From: Trileptium ribeirensis
Taxonomy: Eukaryota > Nematoda > Enoplea > Enoplida > Thoracostomopsidae
Length of the DNA stretch: 40,497 nt
Assembly (NCBI GenBank): GCA_030248225.1
Contig: JASANE010025049.1
Span: 1-40,497 of the forward strand
Reading direction: 5' to 3'
Part shown: positions 1 to 9,613 of the stretch, piece after piece
Numbering within the stretch: position 1 is the first letter of the stretch
How the letters are laid out: each line of letters starts with the position of its first letter
The notes under the pieces: model-generated
What the model saw: only the letters and a program-made list of their open reading frames with translations
What the model was told of the DNA's origin: nothing
Database searches by the model: none
Translations under genes and position numbers: made by a program

Positions 1-3000
1 GTCAAGCTCGGTTTCACTTCTTATCTTATCTGGCTTTCTGTCGTCCAGTATTTTGATTTTCGATTGGCAAAGCCTTCAGGGAACTATTTCTATGGTTGTG
101 GGATTTCATTCTAATTCACATTTTCCTTGTGTGCAAAATTGTTTCACTGTTTCAGCACTGCAGCGTCAAGTAAGGGACGCTCAAAATCATACCGATGTTG
201 TAGCATATACTCGGAGGTGAAGTACAGTTACGGTTACCCTCTATTTGCGGAACCCCGCGGTCTAGGGAGGTGTATTCATTCACCAAACGCAAGGCTATGC
301 TTTGACGGTGATATGATTGACGTGTAAGCTCTAATGTTAAGCGCGCAAAAGTGTAATTGCACTTCTGTTACCATCACCTTTTATGGCTTTGAGCCATGTG
401 TGCACGATGGGATTTGGTGAACTAAAGCGAGTATTGTTCCAGTAGCGTCATTAGGATTAAATCGAGTTTCAAGGTTTTACACAGCCACGGTTCTAACTGA
501 CAAAATGTTTGCGTTTGTGTTTTTGTGCGCAATTAAAACCTTTTCCCAAAAAAGTATAGATGGCCATCAATCTGTGTAGAAAGAAATTTGACCTATAAAT
601 TCGTATTCATAGATTTTTTGGATGAGTAGTTGGGCGTTGCTGCGCAAGAAATAGTTAATTTAGCAATACAAATTTAATTTCAGAATATTTTCTTATCATC
701 TAAGTGATAATGTACATAATTGCCACTCGTCTAGCGGAACTATGGGCCTAAATCGAACGGCATCGTTATTTCGTCACAATAATGAAATTTTGCGATTAGC
801 AGTTCATGTCACGGTGAAGGCTTTCATGCCAAACACTTTTCAAAGTAGACAAATTGGTTGAATAGGCTGTAAGAAAAATTGGTAGCATATATTATTTTTG
901 ATCATATAATTTGCTTAACGATTCCACAGAAGGCTATCGTAATTATTATTAGCCTAGTACGCCACGATAATTACGATTTGATGAGAGCAATACTCTTACG
1001 TGCATGGTTATTTTATTTTTGTGTCCATCATTTTGAGGCTCCATAAATAAGCGTGTTTATTTTTTTCAGCGCTGTTGCACAAAACCGAATGTTGTCCATT
1101 GTATTTTTTGTTGTGAGAAAACAGCAAGTAGCAAATCGCTAGTTTTTGAAATGAGTTCGAAATTGGAAAGTTATTATCAAATGAAATAGTTATCGCCGTA
1201 ATTGATAATGTTGTAATTTGTTTCGAAATTGAACGTCTAGCTACAGCAATCTCACACTACGAAATACCTGCCAGTCAGTTTGATTTTTGTGGTAATCTGT
1301 CATGGTTTTGGGACAAACCGTGTAGCATTTTTCTACACAGATCTATAGTTTTGTTTGGAAAAAGGTTTTAATTTCGCACGGAAATACAAACGCAAACATT
1401 TTGTCTGTTAGAACCGTGGCTGTGTAAAACCTTGAAACTCGATTTAATCCTAATGACGCTACTGGAGCAATACTCGCTTTCGTTCACCAAATCCTATCGT
1501 TCACACATGGCTCACAGCAAATAAAAGGTGATGTACCACAAGTGCAGTTACAGTTATGCGCGCTTAACATTATACCTTACAAGTCACGCGAGTGACTCAC
1601 AAAATCATATCACTGTCAAAGCACATCTGTAGTGATCACACAGATAATAATTACTACTAGCGAAACGTCAATTCGCTAGTTAGAATATCACCATAACAAT
1701 CCAACCGTTTCAAGCGGGTCCATGGTGTAGTGGCTAGCACATCTGCTGTGCACGCGGATAATATATTATTTTATGTAGATTTTTTCGTTGGGTTTCTCCA
1801 AGGTGATACCAGACATTAATTCGGACAGAATTAGCGTTTAAACCATGTACGTACTTCCTGAACTCAAAGATGAACCTACGGTTACTATGTTATGCTTTAG
1901 GCAAACCCAGTCGTCACGTATCAATCGTATCGATTGTGATTGCCTTTACGTTAAATAGAATACACCAGTATAGAATATACAAAATTAGAAATCAAAATTT
2001 CGATGTTTATTAAAAATATAGCAAAAACGGTGACATAACTAAAGTGTTTAATATATTCGTTCGCACTATTATATTTACTATATTCGTTTACTAAAGTATC
2101 AATATATTCGCTCGCACGTTGGGTCACTCAAAAGGACACTTGCCCTTTTGCCGTAGGAATATTTTTAAAATAATGACAACTTACTATGACAAAAACGCGA
2201 ACGGCCATAACCACTGCTTGTAATAAGTTGTTTTCCGCTTCCAGAAGACCAACTTCAATCGCCACCGGAAATGGGAATTTCATGCCAAAAATAACGTTCA
2301 TTGAAGGTCATAAACGGCGCCAGTTAAACTATAAGATTTTGCCTTGTCGCGCCGCCATAATACCTTTGGTCGAGCCACTGGCGATGTGACCGTAGACGCG
2401 CCGAAGTGCGGCGAGGAAACGTTCAATTCGGCAAAATCATTGTTAAATTGACCTTATAAAAATATTTTTCGACCCACTTGACCCATCTCTCTAAGAAACG
2501 GACGCTTACTAGGCATGAGTCTTCTGCTAGAAATACCGTCCACCCATTATTTTTTCCGTCGCGCGCTCTACTCCATGATGGGCGGAATCCGCGGTCATAA
2601 ATGTATAACCATGTTCCAAGAGTTTCAGCTAAATAGCGTTGGCATCAACGTAATTCCAATTGTCAGTCACAATCAGCATGGAGAACAGAGTACAGTGCTT
2701 ATTTAGCGCAGAGCGAATTATCCAACCGTATGATTATTTCCTTGCCGACTCCGTTGCGGATTCGGAATTTCCAGAATGCGCCGGCAATCTCTTCGCACGA
2801 CCGACCAGACATAATCGGATGCCATAACACTGCCATACATTTTAAAGGTGGCATTGTCTTTTTAACCTGGCTTCCGAGAAGTGCAAATGACTCGTTGATG
2901 TTCTTGGCGATAATGGGGAAACTGAGGATTACAGGGTACTATATGAGTAATGATAAGCATTTATAACTCAATTTCCACAAAAGTAGTTGGATCTCCACAC

Positions 3001-4308
3001 TTTTGCCGTCGTACGTTTGTTAGGATTTTTGTGTAAATCGTAGTAGACTGTGGTCTTTGTATATGGCTTAAGTTAAACAACAAAAAATTATTGCCAGTCA
3101 AAGTCGTATCGGCGCTCGTTACCCCGCCGTGCATTCCTGATAAGTAAAGTAGAGAATTGTTAGGCTGTCGTTTAAACTATTTCAGAACTATAGGGATATA
3201 TGTCAATTAAATATCATGGTGATTATAGTGATATGTCATGTTGATCTCAATCGGGAGGGGCTGGCGCAGAAAGACTTTATCTATAATTATTTCTAAGAAT
3301 CATTTCGCAAACGCTCGCTATCTGGATTTTAATCTCACAAGAGGTATTACAGATTTAGACAGTGCATGTAACGGTCGTTTCAAATTGCAATTTCCTGAAG
3401 TGTCGGGCTTTCTTTATTGATGTCATTAGCCATGGCGGTCGAACGAAAGCAGTCTGATCGGAGCAAGAAACAAGGCCCCACCAACAAAAGGAAAACGAGA
3501 ACACAAAAAAAGAAAGAAACCACCCCAAAAGGAACACACAACAGGGACCAACACCACAACAGAAAAACAAAAACCAAAACACGCAACAACACAGGGGAGA
3601 CCTAGTTGAAGCTTTTGCGTACACCTTGTCCATGACTCATATTTAAGTGACTTGTGCAGTGCTCGCCAGAAATGCGTGTTGTTTGATCAAAACAACTCTG
3701 ATTTTGTGCGAAAGACGTTCGAAATGGGTTGAAAAACTTTATCGTGCTTTTTTCAAATTGTATGAATGTTCAATTTGTCAATGTTCGATATTCGTTCATT
3801 CAAACCGGCGGTTCTGACGAGTACTGCTATATAATTTTACTTCCATAAAATCACAATAATTATGACAGTCGGATAATGCATTCAAATATAATTTCCCACT
3901 TTTGTCATTCTACATCGTACGTTGTGCCAAATTTATACTGTACAGCGTAAGCAAAAGTTGAATTCTTTTCGTCTTGTTTTCGTATTTTTTGACCAAAAGT
4001 TTGAACGGGATTCAACCCTAGTTCTGCCGCAGAGGTTTGATGATTTCGTTTATGAAGTTAAGTACTTTTGTTTGAACATAAGAGTCAAACGTGGTCATTT
4101 TGTTGTACCGTTCGTATTTTTAGATCCCATTCTTCACAGCGTCGGACTCACGTACTTGCCCGACAAACATTGGGCGATTACTGTTCCGGTCTACGTTTGC
4201 TCGTGTATCGTGTTGTACGTGATTTTCATGTGCGGATATAACGCCGTGGCCATGTCGGATGCTTTTGACACGATCGAGCGCGTTGAGAACGATTTTTACG
4301 ATTACTAA
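1..4308 (+). CDS. PIGP: PIG-P, GPI-GlcNAc transferase subunit P (3' part; 5' end outside window)
   Basis: PIG-P is a small two-pass ER membrane subunit of the complex that adds GlcNAc to phosphatidylinositol, the first step of GPI-anchor synthesis. I assemble three exons: 1-47 (frame 1, GFTSYLIWLSVV, the end of the first membrane segment), a 14-nt microexon at 156-169, and 4124-4308 ending in TAA. The 243 coding nt join to exactly 81 codons. The last exon has the family signature SVGLTYLPDKHWAITVPVY, matching the vertebrate G-LTYWPQKYWA-PVY region, then a hydrophobic second membrane segment and DTIERVENDFYDY. Known family members carry a longer C-terminal tail, which is missing here. Introns are 48-155 (donor GTATTT, rather weak) and 170-4123 (donor GTAAGG, acceptor TATTTTTAG). 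The identity of the last exon is secure. The first two exons rest on similarity and exact phase agreement (2, then 1). Confidence 0.85.
156..169 (+). other. PIGP: 14-nt microexon of PIGP
   Basis: The site is bounded by an acceptor (GTTTCACTGTTTCAG) and a strong donor (GTAAGG). The exon before it ends in phase 2 and the exon after it starts with two bases of a codon; 2+14 nt leaves phase 1, exactly what is needed. It adds roughly five residues (HTAASN including split codons) between the two membrane segments, so this loop is a few residues longer than in vertebrates. The call is inferred from phase logic and splice sites, not from transcripts. Confidence 0.6.
297..1626. mobile_element. Large fold-back (MITE-like) element with ~300-bp inverted arms in a PIGP intron
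   Basis: The left arm (about 297-590) is an inverted copy of the right arm (about 1318-1626). Matching landmarks are ATGCTTTGAC (left end), TTAAGCGCGC, CACCTTTTAT, GAGCCATGTGTG, TAGCGTCATTAGGATTAAAT and AACGCAAACATTTTGTC (right arm). The arms differ by small indels and substitutions, so the insertion is not recent. The ~730-bp centre is AT-rich with no coding potential that I can see. A clear target duplication is not evident. It is probably a non-autonomous DNA transposon; the superfamily is unknown. Confidence 0.8.
1717..1760 (+). repeat. tRNA-like 5' half (SINE head or tRNA relic)
   Basis: TCCATGGTGTAGTGGCTAGC resembles the acceptor/D-arm region and A box of eukaryotic tRNAs. It is followed by a 5-bp anticodon-like stem (TCTGC/GCGGA) around a 7-nt loop. 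No T arm or B box follows; the sequence becomes AT-rich. It is therefore best read as a tRNA-derived remnant and not a working tRNA gene. Confidence 0.45.
2510..2960 (-). pseudogene. Decayed transposase/integrase-like ORF
   Basis: Read on the minus strand, several frames together give recognisable blocks of a transposase-like family: AVLWHPIMSGRSCEEIAGAF, a WxDN-type motif (here IIRLDNS), NKHCTLFSMLIVT, and LLEHGYTFMTADSAHHGVE. This order (W-H-x-G-x-GR, then LDN-x-C/S-x-QN-like, then H-TFM-AD--HH--E) is what I recall from the widespread metazoan family that includes DUF7869-type proteins. In-frame stops and at least one frameshift (near 2700) break the reading frame, so it is dead. A further degraded tail may run down to about 2190. 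It lies inside the PIGP intron, antisense to the gene. The family name is from memory and uncertain; transposon origin is likely. Confidence 0.6.
3459..3602. other. 144-nt stretch with no T on the plus strand
   Basis: Every base from 3459 to 3602 is A, C or G, mostly A with runs of C and G. The flanking DNA has ordinary T content. The plus strand happens to be open and would encode a Lys/Arg/Thr/Asn-rich peptide, but this follows from the composition and I do not call it a gene. It sits in the last PIGP intron, about 0.5 kb before the acceptor. Confidence 0.9.
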
Positions 4309-4828
4309 CAACCCATTGAACGACTGGGAATTGTGAATTTGTGCACTCCAACAACTAAAAAGGTACGATAATGGAAAATTTTAGATTTTTACTGTTGGGT
4401 TTTTACTATCTAGGTGCATGCAGATATTAATTAAACGATAAAACTATGATCCCTTTTCAGCTTTGCAGTAGAGGTAGTGTAGGCATGATAGTTTTACCTA
4501 ATATGTCTTGAAAATAGCTATTAACGACGAGTATAACAGTTACCAACTGACAGAAATTTGACAGAAGAAGAAGTGCCTCCCGAACCCCGCGCACTCAGCT
4601 GTTTTCTATTTTATTTCTTGTTTCTAACAACATATAACGTCCGGTCCCTAAAAGGCCTAAATTTTAATTTCTCAATAATTATTGCTTGTAGACTTATTGC
4701 TAACATAACATGGAATGTTATTAGATGGATAAAATTTTGAAAAGAAAATTGCTGTTTGTCGCTTAGTTTCGTATTGATCTTTCTAATACCACTTTAAGTA
4801 GACGAGTATCACATACATTATTAAAAAT
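4309..4828. other. PIGP: 3' flank of PIGP, no other gene seen
   Basis: This is AT-rich sequence following the PIGP stop. AATAAA-type signals occur near 4826 and 5185; either could serve the PIGP transcript. I see no convincing coding region. Confidence 0.4.
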
Positions 4829-4903
4829 AAATGAGGCTGATAATCCAACCGCCCTTACGTACCGTCTAGTATTGTAGTTACTTAAAATTTTGACAAAAAT
4901 CAC
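4829..4903 (+). repeat. Direct repeat, copy 1 (~75 bp)
   Basis: It shares ATGAGGCTGATAATCCAAC and TCTAGTATTGTAGTTACTTA plus AAAATTTTGACAAAAATCAC with a second copy at 5578-5650, in the same orientation about 749 bp downstream. Copies differ mainly in the middle (12-15 bp). Confidence 0.85.
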
Positions 4904-4919
4904 TGTATATATACAGCGA

Positions 4920-4995
4920 TTCGGTATTGGCGCAGCGGTCTGGAATTGCCGAGGTGTTGTGTAGCTTCAAGATCGTGTTTTGTCTGCGGTGAGGC
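4920..4995 (+). repeat. tRNA-derived SINE-like head
   Basis: TTGGCGCAGCGGTCTGG matches a pol III A box as found in tRNAs and SINE heads. AGCTTCAAGATCG about 35-40 nt further resembles a degenerate B box. It lies between the two direct repeats at 4829 and 5578, so the repeats and this head may belong to one insertion. Confidence 0.4.
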
Positions 4996-5263
4996 GAATT
5001 CCTAATATTAAAAATTTGACGATGTAGGAAAAGCAGCGATCACAAGTGTAGTGACATTTTCACATTTAATTATTGTTATAATTGTTTTTTGGCAGATCGC
5101 GTATATAAATATATAGTGGAGCAACGTTGCGGGTGCTTTTAGTCTTGCTGGTTGTGCGTGAACGTGGTACATGTTCGCTACGAATAAAACTGCGTATTAA
5201 ACTTTTTTACTGTTCTAATGGATCGGTCTAAGGTTTTAATCACTGTACCTTCTGTTTAGTTCG

Positions 5264-5426
5264 AGGCGCAGTTGCGCTTATACTACGGCGTACTATCGGC
5301 GCACATTGTGCTACATTTCTGGCTCATTGGCGCTGAGACAAAGTATACAGGACCCCGGCGCTCCAGCGCTAGCACTATAGTTCACAACGCGCGGCGCAGT
5401 GGCGCTGTCATCCGGCGTTCTGCGCT
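5264..5426. repeat. Cluster of six GGCGC hairpin motifs
   Basis: Short inverted repeats of one design occur at about 5265-5278, 5299-5312, 5321-5336, 5357-5370, 5394-5406 and 5414-5426. Examples are GCGCAGTTGCGC, GCACATTGTGC and GCGCTCCAGCGC: two 5-nt arms around 1-2 central bases. Spacing is roughly 20-40 bp and the intervening sequence is AT-rich and unrelated. No coding frame explains it. Confidence 0.75.
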
Positions 5427-5577
5427 ATTTTGTTAAGGCACGAACGCTAAGGCGTGGATCTTACGTATCAACCACGTCGTTACAAGTATTAAAGCCCGAA
5501 CCCGAACCCTTGCTACCCGAACACTAACCACGTTACATATATATTACATTCACTGCACAAAAAAGAGCTAAAATTAA

Positions 5578-5650
5578 ATGAGGCTGATAATCCAACGGTC
5601 CTAGCGTAGCATCTAGTATTGTAGTTACTTAAAATTTTGACAAAAATCAC
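5578..5650 (+). repeat. Direct repeat, copy 2
   Basis: This is the second copy of the 4829-4903 segment, same orientation. It is followed by unrelated sequence (AGCATACAGCACAAC), whereas copy 1 is followed by the tRNA-like head. Confidence 0.85.
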
Positions 5651-6009
5651 AGCATACAGCACAACAAAGAGCATTGTGCTTGTGTTTTTATGTTGGTGGA
5701 CGCCTAGACACAATAGCATGCGTGTGGATGAAACGGTATATTGCGGGTGTATACTGAATTCTGGCTGTGAGTTTCTTACCGGACCCCTCGAATGTCGTCC
5801 GGCTTCTAGATAACTTTATTTTTATACAATTTTTTAGAAAAGACCAGTTATTATTATGGGTTTATACAGTCGACAAATTATTTCACTAGTAGTGTTTATA
5901 ACATAGTTTCTCGCATGCAAAAGTGAAACGGAGCAAGCGTGGTTTCATTTTTAAGTCATCATTTTATATAATCACCTGTAATTCGCTGTGTTTGATGTTT
6001 GGCTGTGTT

Positions 6010-6910
6010 TGATGTACGTATATACCACCGTAAAACCTCTGTAACTCTGAACCCATTGACAAACGTAAAAGTTCGTTGACGCTAAACCCATCGAAAACAG
6101 CGGACAGCGCATCAAATATTTGTACTGGTTTGTAGATAGCTAAACCATCATATGCAACGTTCTAAAATATATAGACCAATCTTGGTTACCTATTCGCAAT
6201 AAACAACCAAACTAAGGAAGACAACTTTTTATATTGAAAATAAGCGTCATTGAGTCTAAACTCATTAAAAACCCTTGAAACTACATGAGAATATTCGTGC
6301 TAGTCTACATATATATCCAAGCTATTATATTCAGCATACCCAAAAAACTCTATATATACACTATTTTTGATGCCATGCACCTAAATACTGAAGATCGACT
6401 GCATTCTAAAAATCGGGTTCATTTACAGTAAACCAATGAAAACGGTTGCAAAGGGATGAAATTTTCGTGCTGGACTCTATATAATCAACCCATTGTATTC
6501 AGCTTACCGAAAATCTTATATAGGCAATCCTCGATGCCCTGTGTACAACGTAACAAACAACTGGAGACAGACAATTTATTCTGGGAATCCGGTTTATTGT
6601 CCCTAAACTATTGAAAACCTATGGCAAAAGTATTAAATATGCGTGGTGGACTCTAGACAGCCAAATTATTGTATTCAGTGTTCAGAAAAAACCTATATAA
6701 TACACCATTGCTGATACTCTGCGCGCAATACATAACCAAGTAATTGAAAACGGACAACATTATGAAAATCAGGTTCGTCGACCGTAAAACCCTTGAAACC
6801 CCATAAAAAGTTATAATATAGTCAAGTTTTACTCTTGATAGCAGAGTCATTGTATCCAGGGTGCTTGATAACCTAATAGGCTCTCACTGTAAGGTAAAAC
6901 ACACAACATA
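6010..6910 (+). repeat. Old tandem repeat, unit ~170-180 bp, 4-5 diverged copies
   Basis: Landmarks recur in order: GTGCTAGTCTACAT, GTGCTGGACTCTAT, GGTGGACTCTAG and TTTACTCTTGATAG near 6297, 6467, 6645 and 6827, each followed by a CATTGTATTCAG-like block and an ACCTATATAATACACC-like block. Copies are heavily diverged. It is noncoding. Confidence 0.65.
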
Positions 6911-6954
6911 AAGAAGTTTGAAAAATCACTATTTCTGGCAAAGGGTCAGCGAAT

Positions 6955-7165
6955 CATATTCGGGCCCGCAGCGGCCCAGGAATTGGTCCCACAAAAAGGT
7001 TATGGTGAAAGTTGTAGACATCGATGAGCTGATTCTGTATGGTCTCTTGTATCAGTCGATGCAAAGTCTATGTCGCGAGATATGGTCCCCGAAGCACTGG
7101 TACCGGTATGGTCAGATTTGGCAAATAACCTTTAAAAACCCTTTTGCCATTTTGATCCAAAAATA
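6955..7165 (+). repeat. Fragment of a dispersed repeat, related piece near 11465
   Basis: The segment GAAAGTTGTAGACATCGATG followed by TATGGTCTC resembles GAAAGTTGTAGCTCTCGATG followed by TATGGTCTG at about 11469-11510 in the ARL16 intron. The plus strand is open for about 80 codons, but the composition and the second copy favour a transposon remnant over a gene. Confidence 0.35.
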
Positions 7166-7859
7166 GAGTCGAAGCTGCTCACACTCAACTTGAGAGCACA
7201 TCGTCGTCACTTTTGCTATCGAACAAAAAACAATTGTCGGAATCTATCCATCCGAGGATGAGTTATGAATGACAGACAAAAAGAAGAAATTTTCACGATA
7301 TTGCCCTCACTGCAGGCTTCGCACGCTCCATTTCAGCAATACTGATACAAATTTCACAACACAGTGTAGTAGAACATACCTGCTAGACTACTGCAGTATA
7401 TAATATTACCGATTCACAGTCACTATTAATTGCAATAAAGAACATTGCGAAAATATTAGTATTTTTAGCTGTGAGGGCACAATTTCGGCTACAGTAGTCG
7501 AATAGTTCGTGCTATGTTTTGGTTTATAAACGAGCATAAACGCAAACTACCGTTGTAGCACTTATTGCTGTCCGTGACTGTACATATCTGTTGTGAAAAG
7601 TGTACTCGCGGTTATTAATCAAGACTCTAATTCGTAAAAAGTTATGTAGAAGACGAATATGACACACAATTATTATGTTAATGTATTACGACTTTTTACA
7701 TAATGACGAGTTTTTTTTTCAAATTTCCCCGAGGTTAAGAGAGGTGAGTGCCCAATATTGTAATTTGGGGGTTTGGACAAGTTTATGTCAGACTTTAGGG
7801 GTATCAAATACCTTCACTATTCTTTGTAGATATCGACAGCCCATAAAAATCTCTTTGGG

Positions 7860-7970
7860 GTGGGTGCGTGTATGTATTCACGCGTTTCGTGCGTGTGTGT
7901 TTAAAAGAATTGTTTTGCGATGCGTTGAAACGCGTTTGCGTGCGTGCGTATGTACGTGTGCAGTTAATTC
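7860..7970 (+). repeat. GTGCG/GTGTGT low-complexity tract
   Basis: This is an alternating purine-pyrimidine stretch rich in GTGCGTGT and GCGTTTGCGTGCGTGCGTAT. Both strands are open by composition only; I see no gene. Confidence 0.6.
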
Positions 7971-8027
7971 TCACCGTCACTGTAGTAGGTACCCCACGAA
8001 GAGCGTTGGTATGTGTCACCTGTCATC

Positions 8028-8995
8028 AGAGCGTAGTGTGACGTAGCGGAGATCGTGTGTTGTAGGGGTGAAATCTTTTAAATTTCGTCTGTGTGTGTGA
8101 TCGGATTTTTATGATCTCGGGAACTACTTAACGGATTTTACGATCTTGGGGTCATTCGAAGCGGCATAGTCGATATACCGTGTACTTCTCCGAGCGTTTT
8201 TATTGGAAATCTGCTTCCTGGGTCAGAGGTAAAAATGAGGGTTCCTTTAACCTATTTTAGTACCCTTTACGGAAGTAACATTATTTTTATCTTAACTTTC
8301 GATTTTTTCTCTGGTTGACTTTATTTCATAGTAAATGACAAATTCTTTTGTGAATGGAAAATTTTATACGCCTCTTTTGTTTTTCGATTAAGGTTCCGGT
8401 TCCGGAGTTATGGGGTTTGAGGAACGGGGGTATAGCTTCCCCATGGATCCTTGCCCTAAAATTCAAAAAATTGTTCTGGCGTCCTGGACTGCTGAAAAGT
8501 TTCGCTAGGGAGTTTTCGGGTATGAGAAACTCATAGCCGGTGTTGGGTTTTGCTCTGCGACCCATGGTTCCATTGGTAAGGGGGTATAGCACCCTCGTGG
8601 TTCCTCGGCCCAAAATTCGAAATTTTGTTCTGACGTCCTGGGCGGCTGAAAAGTTTGACTCGTGGGTTTTCGGGCATGGGAAACTCATTGCCGGCGTTGG
8701 TTTTGCTCTGCGTCTATGGGTACGGGGGTATGGCACCGTCGTGGTTCCTCCACCCAATATTCCTACTTTTATTGTGACGACCTGGGACGTTGATAGCTTG
8801 CACTTGAAGGTGTTCGGGTATTGGAAACTCATTACCGGTATTAGTTTTGTTCTAGCTTGTGCGGTATTATGTGATATCCACATATTGCATATCGACGTAT
8901 GCTATAGAGAGCTGTTTCGATGTGCATGCAAAAGGCGTGGGTGTAACTACGCTTCACTACGCTCTGCAATATTGATAGAGTTACTAGTTCTTTAG
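8028..8995 (+). mobile_element. Dispersed ~0.9-kb repeat, copy 1, with internal ~150-bp tandem units
   Basis: Copy 2 is at 12864-13600 in the same orientation. Shared landmarks in order are GGAGATCGTGTGTTG, GGCATAGTCGAT, TAGTACCCTTTACGGAAG, GGAGTTATGGGGTTTG, CGGGCATGGGAAACTC and a shared 3' end CTCTGCAAT--GATAGAGTTACTAGT. Inside, a unit of about 150 bp (GGGGTATAGC through TTCGGG-TATGG-AAACTC-T-GCCGG) occurs three times. Peptides read across it are repetitive and match nothing I know, so I treat it as a noncoding or decayed mobile element of unknown class. Confidence 0.7.
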
Positions 8996-9613
8996 GGAGT
9001 AAGCCGAAAAACGCCCACATCATCGTATTTGGCAAAGTACTTCAGTTTGGCCTAGTGTCATACCCTCCAATAAAGTTTTCATTATGCACTCTTGCATTTA
9101 CTGACATTAGCGACATTAATGGCGTTGACATCTACAGGGTTGGCTTCATGCATATGCACCCAGAGTGTGCCTACGTGAGGTTTTTGCCACAAATACAATT
9201 ACAGGGGCCGCTCCTAAAACAACCCGGTTATGGACACATTAATCATCGATCACAAAAACTGTGGGTTACCTGAAAGACAAAAACGACACAAGTGTCCGTG
9301 CCTATCAGCTACCGGCCGTCAGGACGACACAAAAATACAAAATTTGTACAAAAGACACAGTCCGACGCCTGGCGAGTAGAAGGATAACATGAATGGAAAA
9401 GAAAAAGGTAATACACACAATATTAAAACATTCCAGGCGGTTGTAAGCTATCGCATTATGAAGCCGTTGGACATGGGACTTGAACTCGTTTACACAGACA
9501 AACTGAATCAGGTTTATGCTGCTTGCTTAGTGGCAGTTTCAGATAGGCAAATAAGTATCTAATCTGACGCAAGTTGTTTGAAATGAATCTTTTTCAGCTG
9601 CTCTAAAGTGACC
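8996..9613. other. Upstream region of ARL16
   Basis: No gene is seen here. The sequence GAATCTTTTTCAG at about 9585-9597 is a good splice acceptor 16 bp before the ARL16 ATG. It may end a 5'-UTR intron or receive a spliced leader. Confidence 0.45.

Noticed and set aside
3417..3633. Open frames on both strands across the T-free stretch (Lys/Arg-rich peptide on plus, Phe/Val/Cys-rich on minus)
   Set aside because: They follow directly from absence of T (no stops possible on plus) and lie in an intron; no start context or homology.
7675..8046. 123-codon plus-strand open frame
   Set aside because: It runs through a GTGCG low-complexity tract; peptide is Cys/Arg/Val biased with no motif.
8326..8995. 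Long open frames on both strands (185 and 151 codons)
   Set aside because: They mirror the internal tandem units of a dispersed repeat; the second genomic copy breaks the frames.
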